Assembly (NCBI GenBank): GCA_963728125.1 | Contig: CAVSIZ010000007.1 | Span: 28,598 to 92,597 of the forward strand | Origin: CAWDCV01 sp963728125 | Lineage (GTDB): Bacteria; Actinomycetota; Actinomycetes; CAWDCV01 | Direction: 5' to 3' | Length of the DNA: 64,000 bases | Part shown: positions 30,285 to 37,914 of the stretch, piece by piece | Position numbering within the stretch: the first letter of the stretch is position 1 | Layout of the letters: each line of letters begins with the position of its first letter | Made by a program: the position numbers and the translations under genes | Notes under the pieces: generated by a model | Databases searched by the model: none | What the model was told of the DNA's origin: nothing | What the model saw: only the letters and a program-made list of their open reading frames with translations

Positions 30285-31186
30285 CCGAGCCGACCGGCGA
30301 CCTCAGGGCGACCGGCGAGCGCATCGAAGCGCTGCTTGATGCCAGCGCAGCCCACGGTGTCGTCGCGCGCGAGCGCGCGGAGGAGCTGGTTCGACTCGTC
30401 ACCGACCTCTACGGCGCCGGCCTCGAACGCATCCTCGAGATCGTGCACGAGTCCGGCCGGCTCGACGACGAGGTGCTGTCGGCCTTGACGGCAGACGACC
30501 TGGTTGCCAGCTTGCTGCTCGTCCACGGCTTGCACCCCGACGACGTCGAAACGCGTGTGCGTCGCGCCCTCGACGACGTGCGGCCGTACCTCGGGTCGCA
30601 CGGCGGCGACGTCGAACTCCTTGCCGTAGCCGACGGCGTTGCGGAGCTTCGACTGCTCGGCAGCTGCGACGGCTGCGCGTCCTCGTCGGTGACCCTCGAA
30701 CTCGCGGTCCGGGACGCCATCGAGGCTGCCGCACCGGAAGTGATGTCCATCGAGGTGCGGGCAACCGACGTCCCTGCCGGACCGGGCTTCGTGCCGCTGT
30801 CCGCACTGCGGTCGCGCCTAGACGAGCGCGACCCCGTCGGCGCGGACTGGCAAGCAGTGCCCGAGGCTGCCGACCTCGCTCCGGGGGAACTGCGGGGTCT
30901 CACTGTCGCCCATGAGAAGGTCGTGGTCGCGCGGATCGGATCCGAGCAGTACGCCTACCGGGACCGTTGCCCGCGCTGCGAGAGCAGCATCGCCGCCGCG
31001 CAGCTCGAACGGCGCCTCGGTGGCCGCGCTGGCGACGCGGTCCTGACCTGCCCGACGTGTCGCGCCCACTTCGATGTCCGGCAGGCGGGGGCTGGACTGG
31101 ATCGACCAGAAGAACATCTCGAGCCACTGCCGCTGCTGTTGCGCAACGGCGTGGTGTCCGTCGCGCTCCCCATGGTCGCGACGTGA
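30281..31186 (+). CDS. NifU-domain/four-cysteine metal-domain fusion protein
   Basis: A 301-residue protein. Residues about 1-80 are helical. Residues about 85-155 are a NifU C-terminal (Fe-S scaffold) domain with the CxxC motif in LLGSCDGCASSSVTL. The last ~110 residues form a Rieske-like beta domain in which the two metal-binding loops read DRCPRCESS and LTCPTCRAHFD. That is CxxC/CxxC, whereas true Rieske proteins have CxH/CxxH, so a rubredoxin- or zinc-type site is likely. Such proteins accompany group 1h hydrogenases and may deliver clusters or electrons. The GTG overlaps the hhyL stop. Confidence 0.8.
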   Translation: MTEPTGDLRATGERIEALLDASAAHGVVARERAEELVRLVTDLYGAGLERILEIVHESGRLDDEVLSALTADDLVASLLLVHGLHPDDVETRVRRALDDVRPYLGSHGGDVELLAVADGVAELRLLGSCDGCASSSVTLELAVRDAIEAAAPEVMSIEVRATDVPAGPGFVPLSALRSRLDERDPVGADWQAVPEAADLAPGELRGLTVAHEKVVVARIGSEQYAYRDRCPRCESSIAAAQLERRLGGRAGDAVLTCPTCRAHFDVRQAGAGLDRPEEHLEPLPLLLRNGVVSVALPMVAT

Positions 31187-31815
31187 GCGACAGCACTGGC
31201 ACGGACGCGTTGGCGGTGTTGCAGCGCATCCGTGCGAATCGGCCGTCACCGCAGGTGGGCGAGCGATGCGAGATGTGTGCGGAGCCGATCGGTGACGCAC
31301 ATCAGCACGTCGTCAACCTCAACAGTCGGGCGTTGATGTGCACGTGTCGCGGCTGCTATCTGCTGTTTACAGCGGAGAACGCGGAGCTGCGCTACCGCGC
31401 TGTTCCCGACCGCTATCTGTCGTTCCCGTCCTTCGAGCTGCAGCCCGGACAGTGGGACGATCTCGAGATCCCGGTCGGATTGGCGTTCTTCTTCGTCAAC
31501 TCGATGATGGACCGGACGGTGTGTTTCTACCCGGGCCCGGCAGGAGCCGCTGAGTCGGAGCTGCCCCTCGACGCGTGGCAGCGCGTCGTCGACAACAACC
31601 CAAAGCTGCGCGTCGTGTTGGCCGACGTCGAGGCGCTCATCGTTCGCGTTCGTCCAGGGCTCAAGGCTGAATGCTTCCTGGTGCCGATCGACGTGTGTTA
31701 CGAGCTGGTCGGGCGACTGCGCCGGGTGTGGCGCGGGTTCGATGGCGGGCAGGACGCGCGCCGGGAGATCGACGACTTCTTCGGAACTGTTGCAGCCAAG
31801 GCGCGAGTGGCATGA
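31183..31815 (+). CDS. DUF5947 family protein (hydrogenase-associated)
   Basis: A 210-residue protein typical of group 1h operons. A metal-site-like N-terminus has CEMC, two histidines in DAHQHVVNLN, and CTCRGCYLLF. An alpha/beta domain follows, with FPSFELQPGQWDDLEIPVGL and FYPGPAGAAESELPL. No transmembrane segment is seen. The function is unknown; an electron carrier or assembly role is an inference from the cysteines and context. It overlaps both neighbours by four bases. Confidence 0.8.
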   Translation: MSDSTGTDALAVLQRIRANRPSPQVGERCEMCAEPIGDAHQHVVNLNSRALMCTCRGCYLLFTAENAELRYRAVPDRYLSFPSFELQPGQWDDLEIPVGLAFFFVNSMMDRTVCFYPGPAGAAESELPLDAWQRVVDNNPKLRVVLADVEALIVRVRPGLKAECFLVPIDVCYELVGRLRRVWRGFDGGQDARREIDDFFGTVAAKARVA

Positions 31816-32465
31816 CCGAGCACCCTGGCGACCTCACGTTCACGGTTGTGGACATCACGCCGGAGCCGTACGCCGTCGTCCCCAACCTGCTTGCCCGCCT
31901 GCGCATCGAGGAGAGCTCCGGCGAACCGGTCCATGCCGTGGCACTTCGCTGCCAAGTGCGCATCGAGCCGCAGCGGCGCCGCTACGACGACGCGGAGGAA
32001 GCGGGATTGCTCGACCTGTTCGGCCCGCGACAGCGCTGGGGAGACACGCTCAAGACGTTCCTGTGGATGCATGCGAGCACGATGGTTCCCGGCTTCACCG
32101 GCAGCACCGAGGTCACCCTTCCCCTCGCATGCACGTACGATTTCGAGGTCTCGGGCGCGAAGTACCTGCAGGCGCTGCACGACGGTGAGATTCCATTGGT
32201 GCTGATGTTCAACGGCACCGTGTTCACGCGCGGAAGCAGCGGCTTCGCCGTCACGCAGATCCCCTGGGACAAGGAGGCCGACTACCGGCTGCCGGTCACC
32301 GTCTGGCGCGACCTGATGGATCGGCACTTTCCGGGCACCCAGTGGCTGCGCATGCACCGCGACACCGTCGAAGCACTCGCGCACTACAAGGCTGCGCGTG
32401 GTCTCACGACCTGGGAGGCCACGTTCGAGGACCTGCTGGTGCAGGCGGGTCAGGTGACCCGTTGA
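31812..32465 (+). CDS. DUF6084 family protein (hydrogenase-associated)
   Basis: A 217-residue soluble protein found with DUF5947 in group 1h hydrogenase operons. The beginning (DLTFTVVDITPEPYAVVPNL) and EVTLPLACTYDFEVSGAKYL indicate a mainly beta fold. RWGDTLKTFLWMHASTMVPG and LPVTVWRDLMDRHFPGTQWL are conserved aromatic-rich blocks. No cofactor motif is visible. Translationally coupled on both sides. Function unknown. Confidence 0.78.
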   Translation: MTEHPGDLTFTVVDITPEPYAVVPNLLARLRIEESSGEPVHAVALRCQVRIEPQRRRYDDAEEAGLLDLFGPRQRWGDTLKTFLWMHASTMVPGFTGSTEVTLPLACTYDFEVSGAKYLQALHDGEIPLVLMFNGTVFTRGSSGFAVTQIPWDKEADYRLPVTVWRDLMDRHFPGTQWLRMHRDTVEALAHYKAARGLTTWEATFEDLLVQAGQVTR

Positions 32466-33841
32466 GTCTCTCCAGAGCCAGAACGGTTGCCGACGCGGTG
32501 CTCTACGAGGGCTACCTGCTCTACCCGTACCGCTCCTCGTCCCGAAAGAACCAGGTGCGATGGCAGTTCGGCGTCCTCGGCCCGCCGGGTGCCGCCGCAG
32601 CCGGGGTAGGCGAGGAACCCGACATGGCAGTGCAGTGCCTGGTGCGCTGCGACAGCGATGACGCCGGCGTGCACGTGTACCTCAGGTTCCTGCAGCTTCA
32701 GGTTCGGTCTGTCGAGCGTGCCGCCAACAACGGCTTCGCGCGTGTTCCGGAGCTGCACGTCGCCGGCATCACACACGTGGCGTGGGACGAAGCGGTCGAA
32801 TGCGAGCAGCCACTCGGGCCGTACCCGATGCGAGAGCTGCGCAGCGGCGTGACGGTTCCGGTCCTGGTGTCTGGCGGCGAAGACGTTGAGGAGCTACGCG
32901 ACGATGCCGGTGAGGTCGTCGGTCGACTCGTTCGCCGTCGCGAACAGGTGACAGCACAGGTCACGCTGTCCGCCGTGCCCGACGGCAGCGTCGACCGCCT
33001 CGAGATACGAGTCGAGAACATCGGGCCAGATCCGCAGGGTGACAAGGACGCAGCAACTCGGACGTCCCTGCTCGGCGCGCACCTCTTACTCGTCGCGCTC
33101 GACGGGACAGCATTCGTATCGGTTCTCGACCCGCCAGAGGACGCGCGCGAAGCTGCAAGTCGCTGCATGCAGCATCGATGCTGGCCAGTGCTGACTGGCA
33201 ACGAGGGCGACCTCGACATCGTGCTGGCGTCGCCGATCATCTTGTACGACTACCCAGCCGTGGCGCCCGAGAGCGCCGGCGCACTGTTCGATTCGACCGA
33301 GATCGACGAGATCCTGACGCTGCGTGTGCTGACACTGACCGATGAGGAGAAGGCGGAAGCACGTGCTACCGACGTTCACGCCGCCGCCATCATCGACCGC
33401 TGCGAGGCGATGACGCCGGACGAGTTGCAGCGCCTGCACGGTGTGCTGCGCGACCCGCACGGACAAGTCGCGCCGTCGTTCGATGACGAAGGCGCCGTGT
33501 TCGACACCGGTGATGCGCCGTGGTGGGACCCGAGTGTCGATGCCAGCGTTCGGCCCGAGCTCGACGCTGTCGTCATCGAGGGAACCGCCGTACGCAAGGG
33601 CAGCATCGTGCGCATTCACCCGAATAGGCGCGCGGATGCGCACGACTTGTTCTACGCCGATCAGGTCGCGCGGGTGGCAGCCGTGCACCGCGATGTCGAC
33701 GGTGAGACGCATGTCGCCGTCGTACTCGTCGACGACCCCGCCGCCGACCTCCACGACTGGTATGGCCGCTACCTGCATTTCGCGCCGGATGAGTTGGAAC
33801 CCCTGCACGAGACGGTGACCCCCGAGCGAGAGGAGAACTGA
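32462..33841 (+). CDS. hydrogenase-operon protein of unknown function
   Basis: A 459-residue protein starting at TTG 32462, which overlaps the previous stop (TTGA). The N-terminus TVADAVLYEGYLLYPYRSSS is followed by KNQVRWQFGVLGPPGAAAAG, a region of beta strands, and a central helical region (LTDEEKAEARATDVHAAAII). The C-terminal part has a small-barrel-like segment (GTAVRKGSIVRIHPNRRADA) and DLHDWYGRYLHFAPDELEPL. No Fe-S ligands or membrane helices are apparent. Homologues are known to me only from group 1h hydrogenase clusters; the function is unknown. Confidence 0.75.
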   Translation: MSLSRARTVADAVLYEGYLLYPYRSSSRKNQVRWQFGVLGPPGAAAAGVGEEPDMAVQCLVRCDSDDAGVHVYLRFLQLQVRSVERAANNGFARVPELHVAGITHVAWDEAVECEQPLGPYPMRELRSGVTVPVLVSGGEDVEELRDDAGEVVGRLVRRREQVTAQVTLSAVPDGSVDRLEIRVENIGPDPQGDKDAATRTSLLGAHLLLVALDGTAFVSVLDPPEDAREAASRCMQHRCWPVLTGNEGDLDIVLASPIILYDYPAVAPESAGALFDSTEIDEILTLRVLTLTDEEKAEARATDVHAAAIIDRCEAMTPDELQRLHGVLRDPHGQVAPSFDDEGAVFDTGDAPWWDPSVDASVRPELDAVVIEGTAVRKGSIVRIHPNRRADAHDLFYADQVARVAAVHRDVDGETHVAVVLVDDPAADLHDWYGRYLHFAPDELEPLHETVTPEREEN

Positions 33842-33960
33842 TGAGGATCGTCGGAATGCTTGCCACGGCGGTGATCGCAGCTGCCGTAGCGGTTGCCGCT
33901 GTGGTGGGAGTGCGCTCGACGCCGGACGTCAAGCGCTACCTCAACATGCGCCGAATGTAG
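33841..33960 (+). CDS. very small membrane protein (DUF6893-like)
   Basis: A 39-residue open frame from an ATG sharing one base with the previous stop (TGATG). It has a single membrane helix (LATAVIAAAVAVAAVVGV) and a basic tail (VRSTPDVKRYLNMRRM). The S/P-D-(V/I/L)-(K/R)-RY-L-(N/R/K)-(M/I)-RR-M ending is characteristic of the DUF6893 small proteins. It could anchor or tune the hydrogenase at the membrane, but this is inference. Confidence 0.65.
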   Translation: MRIVGMLATAVIAAAVAVAAVVGVRSTPDVKRYLNMRRM

Positions 33961-33969
33961 GGAGGGCAC

Positions 33970-34191
33970 ATGTCAGAGAGCACGTCAGGCGACGTCGCCG
34001 GCGAGCACCTCCAGGAGGAGCCGCAGGCAGAGCGTGGCGCACCCGGGTCGCGCGACACCGGCTCGGCGGAGCCGGCAGGTGGACCCGTCGACCGGCCTGT
34101 CGGCACTGCCGACGAGGACGACGACACGTCGATCGAGGCGCAGGAACCCGTGACCGAGGGTGCGCCGGACCTGCAATCCGGCGCCGGCTAA
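33970..34191 (+). CDS. small acidic hydrophilic protein
   Basis: A 73-residue, low-complexity acidic protein (Glu, Asp, Gly, Pro rich) starting MSESTSGDVAGEHLQEEPQ. GGGAGG lies five bases before the ATG, a strong ribosome-binding site that supports translation. It is predicted to be disordered and shows no motif. Unknown function. It sits in the hydrogenase operon between the DUF6893-like gene and a second similar small gene. Confidence 0.55.
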   Translation: MSESTSGDVAGEHLQEEPQAERGAPGSRDTGSAEPAGGPVDRPVGTADEDDDTSIEAQEPVTEGAPDLQSGAG

Positions 34192-34203
34192 GAGGGAGAT
34201 GCG

Positions 34204-34497
34204 ATGAGTGAGTCAGGCAGCGCCATCCCTCCGTACGAGGGCCGGCGCGAGCGCGCCGACATCGATAGCGCCGAGGAGGGGCACAAGGGCGGCGCCAACG
34301 TGGGCGGGGCGACCGGACCGGTCGAGAGCGACGAGATGAAGGCGCCTGACCCCGACGAGACCGCGAGAGGTGGGCAGGCCTCGCCGGCGGACGAGCAGCC
34401 AGCCGCGGAATCACGCGGCGACGCTCCAGCCGAGGACGAGGGTGTCGGTCCGGCGCACGTGCCGGGCGTAGGCAAGGGAGAGGACAAAGGGGCATAA
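34204..34497 (+). CDS. small disordered hydrophilic protein
   Basis: A 97-residue protein starting MSESGSAIPPYEGRRERADI, preceded by GAGGGAG. It shares the MSES start, acidic composition and lack of hydrophobic core with the gene before it. The GRRERADI-(D/E) segment near the N-terminus and GGANVGGATGPVESDE are the only distinctive parts. Function unknown. The operon position and ribosome-binding site argue that it is real. Confidence 0.6.
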   Translation: MSESGSAIPPYEGRRERADIDSAEEGHKGGANVGGATGPVESDEMKAPDPDETARGGQASPADEQPAAESRGDAPAEDEGVGPAHVPGVGKGEDKGA

Positions 34498-34502
34498 GCG
34501 TG

Positions 34503-34985
34503 GTGTCAGGCATCCTCGTCGCGGGCGTCGGGAACCTGTTCCTCGGCGACGACGGCTTCGGGCCCGAGGTGGCCCGCCGGCTCGCCGCTGAACCGATCCC
34601 CGACAGCGTCCGCGTCGTCGACTACGGCATTCGCGGCATGCACCTCGCGTACGACCTCCTCGACGGGTACGACGCTCTGGTGCTGATCGACGCGATCCCC
34701 GGCATTGGGCAGCCTGGTGAGCTGCGGGTGCTTGAGGTCGGCGCTGACGACCTGGGCGAGGGTGCGTTCGACGCGCACGGCATGGACCCCGTAGCGGTGC
34801 TCGCCCATCTCGAGGCGCTGGGCGGGTCGTTGCCGCGCACGTTCGTGGTCGGCTGTCAACCGGCGAACGTTGACGAGGCCATCGGTCTGTCGCCCCGGTG
34901 CGGAGACGCGGTTGATCCGGTCATCGCGGAGGTACGCGCCGCTGGTCAAGACCTGCTCGCGTCGAACCCGGCGGGGGTGAGCTAG
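34503..34985 (+). CDS. hydrogenase maturation endopeptidase (HyaD/HoxM type)
   Basis: A 160-residue protease; start GTG at 34503, or the GTG just before it at 34500. It has AGVGNLFLGDDGFGPEVARR at the N-terminus, ALVLIDAIPG and the metal-binding His region FDAHGMDPVAVL, matching the Ni-sensing carboxylates and histidine of the family. It clips the C-terminal tail of the large subunit after Ni insertion, and the matching tail is present in the large subunit here. It lies two bases before hypC. Confidence 0.9.
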   Translation: MSGILVAGVGNLFLGDDGFGPEVARRLAAEPIPDSVRVVDYGIRGMHLAYDLLDGYDALVLIDAIPGIGQPGELRVLEVGADDLGEGAFDAHGMDPVAVLAHLEALGGSLPRTFVVGCQPANVDEAIGLSPRCGDAVDPVIAEVRAAGQDLLASNPAGVS

Positions 34986-34987
34986 CT

Positions 34988-35247
34988 GTGTGCCTCGGCA
35001 TACCGGGACAGGTCGTCGAACGCGTACCCGGATACGGCGATCAGCTGGCTTGGTTGACGTCGTCGGCGGCCGCCGCCAGGTGAATGTCGGCATGCTCGAA
35101 GGGGAGCCGCTGGAACCCGGGGATTGGGTGATCATTCACATGGGCTTCGCCCTCGAGAAGGTCGACGAGGAAGCGGCGCGCCAGGCGCTGTCCGGGTTGG
35201 AGCTGATGGGCCAACCCCTGGATGACATCCAGGTAGATCAGCGGTGA
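34988..35247 (+). pseudogene. hypC: hydrogenase assembly chaperone HypC, frameshifted
   Basis: From GTG 34988 the frame reads MCLGIPGQVVERVPGYGDQL, the HypC N-terminus with the essential Cys2, then runs out of frame to a TGA at 35081-35083. The rest of HypC (LVDVVGGRRQVNVGM, GDWVIIHMGFALEKVDEEAA) continues in the -1 frame to the stop at 35245-35247. The junction is near 35046-35055, where one base appears missing (CTGGC then TTGGTTGAC). No slippery heptamer is present. HypC carries the Fe(CN)2CO unit to the large subunit, so a true loss would stop maturation. A sequencing error or a second hypC elsewhere is possible. Confidence 0.85.
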
Positions 35248-36263
35248 GCGCAGCACAGAGCTGGGTAGCGCTCGCGGCAACACTGCTGCTCCTCGCGCTG
35301 TCTGGTTGTGGCGGGACAGAGTCAGTCGGATCGAGTACGACAGCAACTCCGAGCAGCAGTCCGGGCTCAGAAGAGGCCAGCGGCACCATCCGGCTATACA
35401 CGTCGTACAACCAGCCCGAGGTGGACGCCCTCGTCGCCGCGTACGCCAGCGTAGAACCGGATGTCTCGCTCGAGGTCTTTCGGGCGCCCACCGGGCAGCT
35501 CACGGCGCGCATCGCGGCGGAGGAACGCGCGGGCGGTGTTCAGGCCGATGTGCTGCTGCTGTCCGACCCGTTGTCGATGCAGCAGTACGCCGCTCAAGAT
35601 CTGCTGCTGTCCTGGACGCCTCCGGAGCAGGACGCGGTTCCGGAGGCGGCGCGCACGGACACGTTCTGGGGAGTGACGACCAGTAACGTCGTCGTGGTGC
35701 ACCGGCCCGGCGCGGCCCCGGACAGCTGGCAGGACCTCACCTCCTCTCGCTACCAGGACAAGGTCGCTCTGCCCGATCCCAGCTTTGCCGGATCAGCATT
35801 CGGGGCGCTGGGCTACTTCGCCTTCGCCGACGGGTACGGGCTGGACTTCTATCAGCAGCTCAAGGACAACGGCGCGGTACAAGTCCAGGCTCCCGGTGAT
35901 GTGATCACCGGCGTGGCGGAAGGACGGTTCGAGGCCGGGATGACGCTGGACTTCCTCGCTCGGACGGCCGTGGCGAACGGGTCACCGGTGGAGATCGCGG
36001 CGCCAGAGCCGGGTGCGGTGGAGCTGTACGCCCCTGTCGGGGTCTTCGCGACGACACCCAATTCGGCGGCGGCGCAGTCATTCGCCGGGTTCCTGCTGAC
36101 CCGTCCGGCGCAGGAAGAACTTGCCAAGCTCGACCGCACGCCGATCCGGTCCGACGTGCCGCCGCTTGCGCCCGCGGTCGAGGAGGTGGTCCCGGACTGG
36201 CCGCGAATCTTCGAGAACCAAGCCGAGCTGCAAGCGGACTACCGCGCCATCTTCGGTGGCTGA
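35244..36263 (+). CDS. ferric-iron ABC transporter substrate-binding lipoprotein
   Basis: A 339-residue lipoprotein with lipobox LLALSGC at about residue 22 and a periplasmic-binding domain of the Fe(III) type (IRLYTSYNQPEVDALVAAYA, VQADVLLLSDPLSMQQYA, DKVALPDPSFAGSAFGALGY). The GTG overlaps the hypC stop by four bases. It is the first of three ABC genes. Placement directly behind a hydrogenase maturation gene suggests supply of iron for the Fe-S clusters and the Ni-Fe site. Binding of another oxyanion or cofactor cannot be excluded. Confidence 0.85.
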   Translation: MSAAQSWVALAATLLLLALSGCGGTESVGSSTTATPSSSPGSEEASGTIRLYTSYNQPEVDALVAAYASVEPDVSLEVFRAPTGQLTARIAAEERAGGVQADVLLLSDPLSMQQYAAQDLLLSWTPPEQDAVPEAARTDTFWGVTTSNVVVVHRPGAAPDSWQDLTSSRYQDKVALPDPSFAGSAFGALGYFAFADGYGLDFYQQLKDNGAVQVQAPGDVITGVAEGRFEAGMTLDFLARTAVANGSPVEIAAPEPGAVELYAPVGVFATTPNSAAAQSFAGFLLTRPAQEELAKLDRTPIRSDVPPLAPAVEEVVPDWPRIFENQAELQADYRAIFGG

Positions 36264-37914
36264 CGGCGTCGAGTCCGCGCCGGGTCTGACCCTGCGCCGG
36301 CTGGGCTGGATCAACGCTGGACGGGCGCTTGCCACCGGCCTGCTGCTCCTCCTCGTCGGTCTGCCGCTGGCGCAGCTCTTCATGACAGCCCTGGACGAGG
36401 GCGTCGACGCGGTCGGGCAGACGCTCGGCACGGGCAGCTCGGGGCGCGCGGTCGTGAACACGCTGTGGACCTCGCTCGCCATCACGGTGCTAGCGGTCGC
36501 AGTAGGCACCGCGGCCGCGTTCGTCACCGAGCGGAGCCAGGCCCCAGGTCGTCGCTGGCTGCGGGTCGCGATGCTCGCTTCCCTGGTCAGTGCGCCAGTG
36601 GTGAGTGCCGTCGGGTGGGCGCGCGCGTACGGGCCTGGCGGGATCCTCGACCTCGCCGTTGGGCTCGGCTGGGACGGGTTGTTCGGCCCGGCCGGCGTCG
36701 TCGTCGTGACAGCGGCGGGAGCGGTGCCGCTCGCCTACCTCATCGTGGCGGCAAGCCTGGCCAGCCGAGTCGAGCCCGACCTCGAGCGAGCGGCCCGAGC
36801 GTCGGGGGCGAGCGCCTGGCAGGCGACGCGCACCGTCACGCTGCCGCTGGCGCGTCCGGCGATGGCGGCGGCCGCCGCTTTGGTGTTCGTGTCGGGCGTG
36901 AACTCCTTCGAGGTGCCCGCGGTGCTGGGCATTCCGGCCGGCTTCTCGACGATGACGACTCGTCTCTACCAGAACCTGGCGCTGTCCGCGGATCCGGCGG
37001 CGTTCACGTCTGCAGTCATCCTGGGCGCCGCGCTCGTCGTGCTCTCCGCTGTCGTGGTCGGCCCGTCGGATGTCCTGGCCGGGATGGCGCGCGCGACGCG
37101 CACGGGCGGGGCCAGCGGTGCAGCCGGCACTCCGCTGCGGCGGTCGTGGGGCTTGGCGGCAGCGCTCTGGGGCTTTCTCGGTCTGACCGCCGCCGTGCCG
37201 TTCATCGCGCTCGTGCTGATGGCGTTGACGCGCGGCGTGGGCCTCGCTCCCGTCCCGACAAACTGGACGTTGGCCAACTTCACGGCTGCACTCGATACCC
37301 ACACGTACAGCGCTCTCGGCAACACCGTGCTGCTCGCGGGCACCGCGGCAACCATGGTCGTCCTGCTGGGTGCGCTCACCGCCGCGCTGGCCCGGGGACG
37401 GGCGGGCCGAGCACTCGGGACGGTGGTAACGCTGACGTTCGCGGTGTCCGGCTCCGCGCTCGCCGTCGCGGTCCTGCTGGCGTACGGCCGCGTTCTCTAC
37501 AACACCCTGGCCATCATTCTCGTCGCCTACCTCGCAAAGTTCTGGGCGCTCGGTCACCGGCCCCTCGCCGGCGCGTCCGACCGGTTGCCGAGCGATGTCG
37601 TCCTGGCGAGCCGAGCCAGCGGAGCCGGACCGATCGTGGCCGTGCGAACGATTGTGGCGCCGCTGCTGCGCCCGGCGATCGCCAGCGCCTGGCTCCTCGT
37701 GTTTCTGTTCGCCGTCCACGAGCTGACAATCTCGAGCCTGCTGTACGGACCGGGAACCGCGACACTTGCGGTGGTGATTCTCAACCAGCAGCAGCTCGGC
37801 AACGTGGCTGCGACGTCGGCGCTGTCGGTTCTCCTGACCCTGCTCATTGCTGCGGCGGCGCTGCTCCTCCTCGGCGTGCGTCAGGCGACGATCCGGTTCG
37901 GAGGCCGGGTGTGA
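36256..37914 (+). CDS. ABC transporter permease, two-domain FbpB-like
   Basis: A 552-residue permease with two fused BPD_transp_1 halves and about twelve membrane helices. The two EAA-type loops are LERAARASGASAWQATRTVT and LASRASGAGPIVAVRTIV. The fused form is typical of Fe(III) (FbpB/SfuB) importers. Start GTG 36256 overlaps the substrate-binding gene by eight bases; the further open frame upstream is shadow sequence. The stop overlaps the ATPase start. Confidence 0.9.
   Translation: MADGVESAPGLTLRRLGWINAGRALATGLLLLLVGLPLAQLFMTALDEGVDAVGQTLGTGSSGRAVVNTLWTSLAITVLAVAVGTAAAFVTERSQAPGRRWLRVAMLASLVSAPVVSAVGWARAYGPGGILDLAVGLGWDGLFGPAGVVVVTAAGAVPLAYLIVAASLASRVEPDLERAARASGASAWQATRTVTLPLARPAMAAAAALVFVSGVNSFEVPAVLGIPAGFSTMTTRLYQNLALSADPAAFTSAVILGAALVVLSAVVVGPSDVLAGMARATRTGGASGAAGTPLRRSWGLAAALWGFLGLTAAVPFIALVLMALTRGVGLAPVPTNWTLANFTAALDTHTYSALGNTVLLAGTAATMVVLLGALTAALARGRAGRALGTVVTLTFAVSGSALAVAVLLAYGRVLYNTLAIILVAYLAKFWALGHRPLAGASDRLPSDVVLASRASGAGPIVAVRTIVAPLLRPAIASAWLLVFLFAVHELTISSLLYGPGTATLAVVILNQQQLGNVAATSALSVLLTLLIAAAALLLLGVRQATIRFGGRV

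Noticed and set aside
35040..35060. Programmed -1 frameshifting in hypC
   Set aside because: No X-XXY-YYZ slippery heptamer or clear downstream pseudoknot is seen, and hypC genes elsewhere are not recoded.
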